From the NCBI GenBank assembly GCA_903905325.1, contig CAIVGA010000006.1:1-7976 (forward strand): a stretch of 7,976 nt of DNA, read 5' to 3'. Within the stretch, counting starts at the first letter, position 1. Each line of letters starts with the position of its first letter. The position numbers were made by a program, and so were the translations under genes. The notes below the pieces were generated by a model. It saw nothing but the letters and a program-made list of their open reading frames with translations, was not told where the DNA came from and did no database searches. Below, piece by piece: positions 1-4,997 of the stretch. The DNA is from an uncultured bacterium. GTDB taxonomy: Bacteria; Patescibacteriota; Minisyncoccia; Phycocordibacterales; PALSA-1337.

Positions 1-6
1 CGTCGA

Positions 7-29
7 CAAATGGGAATGATTCCCATTTG
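7..29. repeat. Perfect 10-bp inverted repeat downstream of gap
   Basis: CAAATGGGAA (7-16) and TTCCCATTTG (20-29) are exact reverse complements separated by TGA, so either strand can form a tight hairpin. It lies about 90 bp past the gap stop codon. In the gap (minus) direction no T tract follows within the window, so it is not a standard intrinsic terminator; in the plus direction it is followed by an A run, not T. It could be a factor-dependent 3'-end hairpin for gap, an operator for an unseen neighbour to the left, or the end of a repeat element cut by the window edge. The structure is certain; its role is not known. Confidence 0.6.
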
Positions 30-120
30 CAGAAAAACGTGTTTTCGAGAGTGTGTGTTTGGGCTACAAAAAATGGCTATAAATACCTGCAACAAAAATC
101 CATCAGCCAAAAAATGTCAG

Positions 121-1161
121 CTACACCAACATCCCAGCCTTCACCACATGATCAACGAGTGTGTATGTATACCCCATTTCATTGTCATACCAAGCGAGAA
201 CTTTTACGAGATTGCCGCCAACTACGCGAGTGAATGCGAGGTCGGCTATTGAAGCGTGACGATTGCCGATAATATCATGAGAAACTAACTGTTCTTCTGT
301 GACAGTAAAAATACCATTCCAGCGTTTGTCGGCTGCAGCCTTTTTCAAAATTGCATTAACTTCCTCTGCTGTAGTAGATTTTTTCGCGACAAAAGTCACA
401 TCAACAATAGAACCTGTCACGACTGGAACGCGAATGGAAATACCATCGAACAAACCTTTGAGCTCTGGCATAACTTGGGTGACGGCAATAGCAGCACCAG
501 TAGATGATGGAACAATGTTCTGAGCAGCCGCACGACCTTCACGAAGATCTTTTTTTGCAGGACCATCAACAAGTGACTGACTAGCCGTATAACCATGAAC
601 AGTGCTGAGTAAAGCTTTTTCAATACCGAGCGCTTCATTCAAAATAGCGATGAGTGGTGAACCGGCATTGGTGGTACAAGAAGCATTTGATGAAATCTGG
701 CAACCTTCGAGCTTGTCTTCATTCATAGACATAAGAACTGTTGCGCCTTGAACCTTTGAATCTGGAGCATCTTTGACTGGAGCAGACACAACTACCCTCT
801 TGGCACCAGCGTCAATATGAGCTTGAGCTTTTTCGCTAGAAGTAAAGAGTCCAGTAGACTCAACAACTACATCAATATCCAATTTTTTCCATGGGAGCTG
901 AACGGGATCACGCTGACTTATAAAAAGAATCTCATGACCATCTACGACGAGTGCGCCATTCGTGCCGGCTTTTTCATTTATAGAAACATCAAACTGGCTT
1001 ACACCATAAGCTGTGTCATATTTGAGAAGATAAGCGAAATTCTTGATGTCACCAAGATCATTGATAGCGACAATCTCTATCTCGGGACGATTTCTGGCAA
1101 CCTTGACGAATGCACGACCTATACGTCCGAAACCATTTATAGCTACGCGAATTTTTTTCAT
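121..1161 (-). CDS. gap: Glyceraldehyde-3-phosphate dehydrogenase
   Basis: This NAD-dependent cytosolic glycolytic enzyme oxidises and phosphorylates glyceraldehyde 3-phosphate to 1,3-bisphosphoglycerate. The 346-residue length is slightly above the usual ~335. The N-terminal Rossmann motif INGFGRIGR spans residues 8-16, and D35 in AINDL is the position that normally favours NAD+. The catalytic cysteine is C162 in SNASCTTN, and the catalytic histidine is H189 in TVHGYT. PSSTGAA (218-224), RVPVVTG (244-250) and the C-terminal WYDNEMGY (324-331) are family signatures. The residue after CTTN is alanine rather than the nearly invariant second cysteine, so the usual CTTNC is broken; the primary nucleophile is kept and the enzyme should be active. 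The ATG start gives an immediate Rossmann strand (MKKIRVAINGFG), so it is secure. No good Shine-Dalgarno lies within 15 nt of it. It is transcribed from its own promoter, separated from upstream phoH by a terminator. Confidence 0.97.
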   Translation of the reverse strand: MKKIRVAINGFGRIGRAFVKVARNRPEIEIVAINDLGDIKNFAYLLKYDTAYGVSQFDVSINEKAGTNGALVVDGHEILFISQRDPVQLPWKKLDIDVVVESTGLFTSSEKAQAHIDAGAKRVVVSAPVKDAPDSKVQGATVLMSMNEDKLEGCQISSNASCTTNAGSPLIAILNEALGIEKALLSTVHGYTASQSLVDGPAKKDLREGRAAAQNIVPSSTGAAIAVTQVMPELKGLFDGISIRVPVVTGSIVDVTFVAKKSTTAEEVNAILKKAAADKRWNGIFTVTEEQLVSHDIIGNRHASIADLAFTRVVGGNLVKVLAWYDNEMGYTYTLVDHVVKAGMLV

Positions 1162-1222
1162 GTGTTTGTTTAAAATTTGAGGATTTAAACCTCTTTTTTA
1201 ATTAAAATAATTTACTACAAAT

Positions 1223-1231
1223 ATTATAGCA
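1223..1231 (-). promoter_or_regulatory. Extended -10 promoter of gap
   Basis: On the minus strand the sequence reads TGCTATAAT, a perfect extended -10 (TG at 1231-1230, TATAAT at 1228-1223). No convincing -35 is found 16-18 bp upstream, where the phoH terminator hairpin lies; an extended -10 can work without one. The predicted start near 1216 gives a leader of about 55 nt before the ATG at 1161. That leader has a GAGG 28 nt before the ATG, too far to serve as a Shine-Dalgarno. Confidence 0.7.
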
Positions 1232-1235
1232 TAAG

Positions 1236-1264
1236 AAAAAGGCCAGGCATTGGTATGCCTGACC
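1236..1264 (-). terminator. Intrinsic terminator of phoH
   Basis: On the minus strand, arms GGTCAGGCAT (1264-1255) and ATGCCTGGCC (1250-1241) pair over 10 bp with one G-U pair, around the loop ACCA, followed by five T residues (1240-1236). It starts 17 nt after the phoH stop codon. It is a textbook rho-independent terminator and separates phoH from gap; the gap extended -10 begins only five bases after the T run. Confidence 0.92.
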
Positions 1265-1281
1265 AGTACATCAAACTACTT

Positions 1282-2727
1282 TTACAGAATCTTCGCCGCG
1301 TATTCAGCGACCTCAGACCGCTCACCTTTAGTTAAACGCAGATGAGCATATTTTGACCAACCGTGGAACTTGGAGATAACGTGAGCAAATCCGTTGGACG
1401 TAGGTCCAAGAAAGCTAACGTCAACTTGTTCCAAGTCACCATTGATGATCACTTTGGTACCTTGACCAACACGAGTAATGATTGCTTTCATCTCGTGTGG
1501 CGTCAAGTTTTGAGCATCATCAACAATCATGAACGTGTGATTCGCTGTGTCACCACGAATGTGGTTGATTGGAAGAATCTCAATCTTCTGGTCTTGCATC
1601 AGTCTGGCGATATCATGATCCACGCCTCCGGTGAATTTCTCTGCGAGGAGGGCCAGATTACTCAAAGTCGGCCGTTGCCAAGGAGCAATTTTCTCTTCCA
1701 ATGTGCCCGGAAGAAATCCGAGTTCTTTACCAATTTCGTGTGTCGGACGAAAAACTAAAATCCGACCAAGATTTGGCATCTGTTGAGGATCAACATTAGC
1801 TCCACGATACTCTGAAAGAATAACCTGTCTCCAACCCGCAAGAAGCGCCATCAGACTTTTCCCTGTGCCTGCTTGACCTGACAAAGCCACAACCTGGATC
1901 GTCGGATCCATGGCAAGATACAACGCAAAAGCCTGTTCGTCATTACGAGGAACAATACCTTTTTTTGCGTCTTTACTTGGCTTGCCGACCAAATGAAAAG
2001 CGTTATCAGATTTCTTGTAAACTGCCAAAGCTGTGTTACGGGCATTCCGACCCGTCAGACGACATGGCATATTCGGATACAACATACCGATAATATCAGC
2101 GTCCAAACCAGTCGACCCAATCCCAACCATCTTTGTGTGTGGATTTTGATGAATCTCAACAATGGCATCATCGTTGACAATGATCTCAACAATTTCTGCA
2201 AGCAATCTTTTTGCATCCGGCGTATTGTCGTTACGATAATCTTCATTCGTGACGCCGAGACTATTAGCCTTAAGGCGCATGTTGTTGTCTTTACTGACCA
2301 ACACCACAGTACGATCGGTACGAGTATCCTTCAAACGCGAAGCTGTAAGGATAATGAGATTGTCGGGTTTTTCACGATTCCACCCCTTGGGTAACCGATC
2401 TGGATTTTCACCATCCATGTCAACTTTAAGCATTCCACCACCGGGTAGCTTCACGCCATGTTGAATAGATTTGTCACCAACAAAATCGTCAAGCTGACGG
2501 ATTACTTCCCGCACCGTTGCACCCCGCCGATCGTCATGCTTCAAATTATCGAGCTCTTCTAGAACCACGATTGGAATTACTACATCATGTTCCTTGAAAG
2601 CTAGAAACGCCTTGGGATCGTGTAAAAGCACACATGTATCCAAGACATAGATCTTAAGATGATCATCACCTTTCCCCACGACACCACTAACAGCAAGACC
2701 TGAAGCACTTTGAGCACTTGAATTCAT
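1282..2727 (-). CDS. phoH: PIN domain plus PhoH-like ATPase
   Basis: This 481-residue cytoplasmic protein fuses an N-terminal PIN ribonuclease-fold domain to a PhoH ATPase, the YlaK/PhoH2 arrangement, thought to act as an ATP-driven RNA helicase/nuclease. In the PIN part (about 25-160), YVLDTCVLLHDP carries D30, VLEELDNL carries E58 and D60, D122 lies in PDNLIIL, and D147 is in VSKDNN; together they give the expected acidic cluster. A linker (about 185-255) follows. The ATPase half has Walker A GQAGTGKS (284-291), RPTHEIGKELGFLPG (327-341) and the C-terminal LTKGERSE (465-472). Two deviations stand out: Walker B reads MIVDDAQN (400-407), with Asp where the family normally has the DEAQN glutamate, and the usual GDPxQ reads GDLEQ (430-434). 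ATP binding looks intact; hydrolysis rate may differ. The ATG is set by a strong Shine-Dalgarno. It has its own terminator and is probably monocistronic. Confidence 0.95.
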   Translation of the reverse strand: MNSSAQSASGLAVSGVVGKGDDHLKIYVLDTCVLLHDPKAFLAFKEHDVVIPIVVLEELDNLKHDDRRGATVREVIRQLDDFVGDKSIQHGVKLPGGGMLKVDMDGENPDRLPKGWNREKPDNLIILTASRLKDTRTDRTVVLVSKDNNMRLKANSLGVTNEDYRNDNTPDAKRLLAEIVEIIVNDDAIVEIHQNPHTKMVGIGSTGLDADIIGMLYPNMPCRLTGRNARNTALAVYKKSDNAFHLVGKPSKDAKKGIVPRNDEQAFALYLAMDPTIQVVALSGQAGTGKSLMALLAGWRQVILSEYRGANVDPQQMPNLGRILVFRPTHEIGKELGFLPGTLEEKIAPWQRPTLSNLALLAEKFTGGVDHDIARLMQDQKIEILPINHIRGDTANHTFMIVDDAQNLTPHEMKAIITRVGQGTKVIINGDLEQVDVSFLGPTSNGFAHVISKFHGWSKYAHLRLTKGERSEVAEYAAKIL

Positions 2728-2736
2728 ATAAGAATT

Positions 2737-2742
2737 CCTCCC
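2737..2742 (-). promoter_or_regulatory. Shine-Dalgarno of phoH
   Basis: The minus strand reads GGGAGG, 9 nt before the ATG at 2727. It fixes the start codon and shows that this genome uses canonical anti-Shine-Dalgarno pairing, in contrast to the genes here that have no ribosome binding site. Confidence 0.85.
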
Positions 2743-2790
2743 TGATTGTTCTGTGTTGATTTAGTTCGAACATCTGGAATCACTCTATAC

Positions 2791-2796
2791 TTTATA
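2791..2796 (-). promoter_or_regulatory. Candidate -10 element for phoH
   Basis: The minus strand reads TATAAA, five of six consensus matches, about 64 nt upstream of the phoH ATG. A second possible -10 (TATAGA, minus 2789-2784) overlaps its downstream side and has TTGCAT (2809-2804) at a short 14-bp spacing. Neither has a good -35 at 17 bp, so the exact promoter is uncertain, but one is needed here because the upstream gene is divergent. Confidence 0.35.
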
Positions 2797-2810
2797 TAAA
2801 AAAATGCAAG

Positions 2811-2830
2811 TAAATATTGGTGAATATTGA
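2811..2830. repeat. Two 10-bp direct repeats in the divergent control region
   Basis: TAAATATTGG (2811-2820) and TGAATATTGA (2821-2830) match at 8 of 10 positions with a period of one helical turn; each contains the core AATATTG. They sit between the phoH promoter region and the -35 of the small membrane gene, a location suited to a regulator binding site. The region is AT-rich, so chance repeats are possible. Confidence 0.35.
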
Positions 2831-2860
2831 TTGAAAAACAGTCAAAAATATGGTTATATG
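2831..2860 (+). promoter_or_regulatory. Candidate promoter of the small membrane protein gene
   Basis: TTGAAA (2831-2836, five of six against TTGACA) is followed after 18 bp by TATATG (2855-2860), with TG at 2851-2852 just upstream. Transcription would start near 2867, giving a purine-rich leader of about 30 nt that contains the G tract. Confidence 0.5.
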
Positions 2861-2882
2861 ATTGGAGAAAAAAGAAAAAAAA

Positions 2883-2890
2883 GGGGGGGG
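2883..2890 (+). promoter_or_regulatory. Eight-G tract acting as a possible ribosome binding site
   Basis: A run of eight G residues follows an A-rich stretch and ends 6 nt before the TTG at 2897. A G run can pair in several registers with the CCUCC of 16S rRNA, so it could serve as a Shine-Dalgarno in any of them. An in-frame TAA at 2891 directly after the run means the coding region cannot extend upstream through it. Confidence 0.5.
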
Positions 2891-2896
2891 TAAAAA

Positions 2897-3205
2897 TTGA
2901 ATCTACATTTACACGAAGTTGTACAATGGGGACAAGCTCAGTTCTTGATTGGAAAAGCCAAATTTTGGAATATCCGAGGTTTGGTGACTTACATCATTGA
3001 TGCTTTGGCGACATTTGTTCTAATCAAATATACGTTAGTGCCAAAGATAGTTAGGACATGGTCGGATAACACAAGTGTCACTGTCCACAGATGGACAAGG
3101 TTTCACAAAGGCACAGTTAGGTTCATTATCTTTGTTTTCATTTGTTTGGTAATGAATGCACTACTTAAATTTGCTTCTTGGCAACTTACTGGTATTTGGA
3201 ATTAA
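2897..3205 (+). CDS. Small two-pass membrane protein, function unknown
   Basis: The product is 102 residues and matches no family I recognise. An amphipathic N-terminus (about 1-25) is followed by two hydrophobic segments, about 29-50 (LVTYIIDALATFVLIKY) and 74-93 (VRFIIFVFICLVMNALLKF), joined by a basic, His/Arg/Lys-rich loop (about 51-73, RWTRFHKG). The start is read as TTG: a stop codon lies two codons upstream, the G tract is at the right distance, and the only later ATG (M86) would lose both membrane segments. It lies divergent from phoH, has its own candidate promoter and ends at a strong terminator, so it is probably a single-gene unit. The coherent membrane topology and flanking signals support a real gene; the function is unknown. 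Confidence 0.7.
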   Translation: MNLHLHEVVQWGQAQFLIGKAKFWNIRGLVTYIIDALATFVLIKYTLVPKIVRTWSDNTSVTVHRWTRFHKGTVRFIIFVFICLVMNALLKFASWQLTGIWN

Positions 3206-3230
3206 TGCGATCGCAATTCGACACGATTGC
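3206..3230. repeat. Palindrome and small inverted repeat after the small membrane gene
   Basis: TGCGATCGCA (3206-3215) is a perfect 10-bp palindrome beginning at the base after the TAA. It overlaps a second hairpin, GCAATTCG (3213-3220) with CGATTGC (3224-3230), loop ACA and one bulged T. Together they lie just ahead of the terminator and may protect the 3' end; GCGATCGC is also a palindrome that is repeated in some other genomes. Confidence 0.4.
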
Positions 3231-3240
3231 AACTTGATAT

Positions 3241-3271
3241 AACTCGCGCCGAGATACGGGCGAGTTTTTTT
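3241..3271 (+). terminator. Intrinsic terminator of the small membrane gene
   Basis: AACTCGC (3241-3247) pairs with GCGAGTT (3260-3266), and the inner CCG pairs with CGG across the loop AGATA with one bulged G. The stem runs into a seven-T tract ending at 3271. This is a strong rho-independent terminator 36 nt after the stop codon, and it isolates the next operon, which therefore needs its own promoter. Confidence 0.92.
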
Positions 3272-3323
3272 ATGATATTTACTCCACGCTTACTCAACAC
3301 TTGCCCAAAAATTACATAGACGG

Positions 3324-3332
3324 TGATATAAT
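3324..3332 (+). promoter_or_regulatory. Extended -10 of a leaderless metalloprotease mRNA
   Basis: TGATATAAT is a perfect extended -10 (TATAAT at 3327-3332). Exactly 6 nt (TAGTAA) separate it from the ATG at 3339, so transcription is expected to begin at or within a base or two of the start codon. No Shine-Dalgarno can fit. TTGCCC at 3301-3306 could be a weak -35 at 20 bp spacing. Confidence 0.75.
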
Positions 3333-3338
3333 TAGTAA

Positions 3339-4283
3339 ATGAAAGTTGTTAAATATCTCATCTCTACTTCCCTTCTGGTCGTTTTTATATATTTTGGATA
3401 CACCAATAGAAATCAAATACTCGCTACATCAAGTAAATATCTAGGACAAATTACTCAACAAATCACAAAGCAAGAAATCCCCTGCTCTCAACCGATTACT
3501 TACAAAATTGGAATATTTGACCAAAGATTTGGAATATCACAAAAAGATTTTTTATTTGATATAGAAAAGTCTGCGTCTACATGGGATTCTGCATGGAAAA
3601 TGAGCTCTTCTACGAACCCTGGCAGTTCGAGTAATTCTACTAACTCCACAAAAAAACCACTTTTTGAATACTCGCCAACTGGAGATATGGTAATAAATCT
3701 CATATATGACTACCGCCAACAAGCAACTGATAAATTAACACAGTTAGGTATAACCATTGAAAACGGTCGATCGTCTTATGACTCACTAACAAGTGAATAT
3801 AAGACTATGGTGACGCAATATAACATCGATAAAGCATCATACGAAACACAAGTGAATTATTGGAACTCTAGAGGTGGTGCTACACCAAAAGTCTTTGCTG
3901 AAATCACTCAACAAAAAAACTTACTAAATGCCCATGCGGATTCGATAAATTCGATCATCACTACGTTAAATTCAATAGCAAACAGTCTCAATTCATCTGT
4001 GCAGAATTATAATTCTATCGGTTCATCAACTGGACAAGAGTTCAATGAGGGGGAATATGTACAAACTGCTACTTCAACAAAAATCGATATTTATCAATAT
4101 AGTACTCATACAGCACTGATCCGTGTGCTCGAACATGAGCTTGGGCATGCACTGGGAATGGAGCACGTATCTGACCCTCAAGCTATAATGTATCGCATAA
4201 ACCAAGGGAAAAGTGACAGTCTAACAAAAGCTGATATTGCTGAATTAAACAAAGTCTGTCATAGTACACAAAACCTCAAATGA
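3339..4283 (+). CDS. Membrane-anchored matrixin-like zinc metalloprotease with coiled-coil insertion
   Basis: The product is a 314-residue predicted extracytoplasmic protease of the metzincin clan. The short basic N-terminus is followed by a membrane segment (about 5-20), so the rest should lie outside the membrane. The zinc site HELGHALGMEH (266-276) gives ligands H266, H270 and H276 with catalytic E267, and IMY (283-285) is a plausible Met-turn. The first half of the catalytic fold appears to be residues 53-125, including FLFDIEKSASTWDSAW and a strand around MVINLIYD. Between that strand and the zinc helix lies about 110 residues of low-complexity, Ser/Asn/Gln/Thr-rich helix (about 126-240) with coiled-coil character, absent from typical matrixins. 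C49 and C307 flank the domain and may form a disulfide. It lacks an obvious propeptide cysteine switch. It is first in a two-gene operon and overlaps the next gene by ATGA. The fold assignment is strong; the substrate is unknown. Confidence 0.88.
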   Translation: MKVVKYLISTSLLVVFIYFGYTNRNQILATSSKYLGQITQQITKQEIPCSQPITYKIGIFDQRFGISQKDFLFDIEKSASTWDSAWKMSSSTNPGSSSNSTNSTKKPLFEYSPTGDMVINLIYDYRQQATDKLTQLGITIENGRSSYDSLTSEYKTMVTQYNIDKASYETQVNYWNSRGGATPKVFAEITQQKNLLNAHADSINSIITTLNSIANSLNSSVQNYNSIGSSTGQEFNEGEYVQTATSTKIDIYQYSTHTALIRVLEHELGHALGMEHVSDPQAIMYRINQGKSDSLTKADIAELNKVCHSTQNLK

Positions 4284-4975
4284 ACAAGCATATAGAAAAG
4301 ATTAAGAATAAATATAAAGACCATTTCACCCGGAAAGAATTTCTTATATCTTGCGGTGTTGCATTTGTACTTTTGATTATCAGTTTCGTCATAAACTATT
4401 ATGCGGCTGCATATGCCCTTAGCAGAGAAAGTAATTCTGTTACAGATATAATCCTAAGTAATATTCCTACCTTCAATGTAGATGAGATTTTTGTTTATGG
4501 TCCAATTATTTTCTGGTTTATCATAGCTTTATTTACATTTCATGATCCAAAAAGAATTCCATTTACCTTGAAAAGTATCGCTTTATTTGTTCTTACTCGT
4601 TCTATTTTTATTACACTGACACACATTGGACCGTCACCAGACAGAATCATTTTGGATGCATTGGATTGGAACATTTTGAAAACATTCACATCAAGTACAA
4701 ATTTCTTTTTGTTTAGTTCTGGTGGCGACCTTTTCTTCTCTGGTCACACAGGGTTACCATTTCTTATGGCTCTGGTGTTCTGGAATAACAAATCTCTTCG
4801 TGTATTTTGTCTCTTAAGTGCAATAATGTTCGGTATAATTGTTCTCATGGGACATCTGCACTATTCTATTGATGTCGCTTCTGCATTCTTTATCACTTAT
4901 ACAATATTCCACATTGCTGAATGGTTATGGAAAAAAGACCGTCTCATGTTTCTAAGCCGCACAGCCTTGAATTAA
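4280..4975 (+). CDS. PAP2-superfamily membrane enzyme, sphingomyelin-synthase-like (PAP2_C)
   Basis: This 231-residue polytopic membrane protein has about five or six hydrophobic segments (about 22-45, 70-87, 97-113, 157-168, 174-190, 198-214). SSGGDLFFSGHT (146-157) and HLHYSIDVASA (192-202) match the D3 and D4 motifs of the sphingomyelin synthase / PAP2_C group (CGDxxxSGHT and HYTxDV). The likely triad is H156, H194 and D198; the His-Asp spacing of four equals that in the eukaryotic enzymes. LTRSIFITLTHIGPSPDR (105-122) resembles their D2 motif. Known relatives are phosphatases or transferases acting on lipid phosphates or phospholipid head groups; the substrate here cannot be read from sequence. 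The ATG overlaps the protease stop (ATGA) and has no Shine-Dalgarno, implying translational coupling. It is also clearly AT-rich. An ordinary PAP2 phosphatase is the alternative, but the three-motif arrangement argues for PAP2_C. Confidence 0.85.
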   Translation: MNKHIEKIKNKYKDHFTRKEFLISCGVAFVLLIISFVINYYAAAYALSRESNSVTDIILSNIPTFNVDEIFVYGPIIFWFIIALFTFHDPKRIPFTLKSIALFVLTRSIFITLTHIGPSPDRIILDALDWNILKTFTSSTNFFLFSSGGDLFFSGHTGLPFLMALVFWNNKSLRVFCLLSAIMFGIIVLMGHLHYSIDVASAFFITYTIFHIAEWLWKKDRLMFLSRTALN

Positions 4976-4997
4976 GTCGTGTGGCCTTGAATTAAAT
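4958..4997. repeat. Imperfect 20-bp tandem duplication between convergent genes
   Basis: Copies 4958-4977 and 4978-4997 match at 15 of 20 positions, with the 12-bp core GCCTTGAATTAA identical (4964-4975 and 4984-4995). All five differences are transitions. The TAA of the first core is the stop of the PAP2-like gene, and the TTAA of the second core supplies the stop of the carboxypeptidase on the opposite strand. No intrinsic terminator is seen between the two genes. Confidence 0.8.

Noticed and set aside
57..118. GGCT...AGCC pairing with a following T run on the minus strand as gap terminator
   Set aside because: The stem would be only four base pairs around a loop of more than 20 nt, too weak to call.
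10..252. Plus-strand open frames of 68-80 codons at the left edge
   Set aside because: They lie largely antisense to the well-supported gap gene, have cysteine- and histidine-rich unpatterned sequence and no ribosome binding site.
817..1173. 118-codon plus-strand frame opposite the start of gap
   Set aside because: It is antisense to the Rossmann half of GAPDH and has no recognisable domain.
1363..2464. Several plus-strand open frames of 70-133 codons across phoH
   Set aside because: All are antisense to the PIN-PhoH gene, whose every motif is intact; they are shadows of its coding bias.
2811..2830. CRISPR or iteron array
   Set aside because: Only two 10-bp units without spacers of constant length; no Cas or replication gene is near.
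3500..3703. Minus-strand 67-codon frame inside the metalloprotease gene
   Set aside because: It is antisense to the protease coding region with no start signals; the protease frame has the diagnostic zinc motif.
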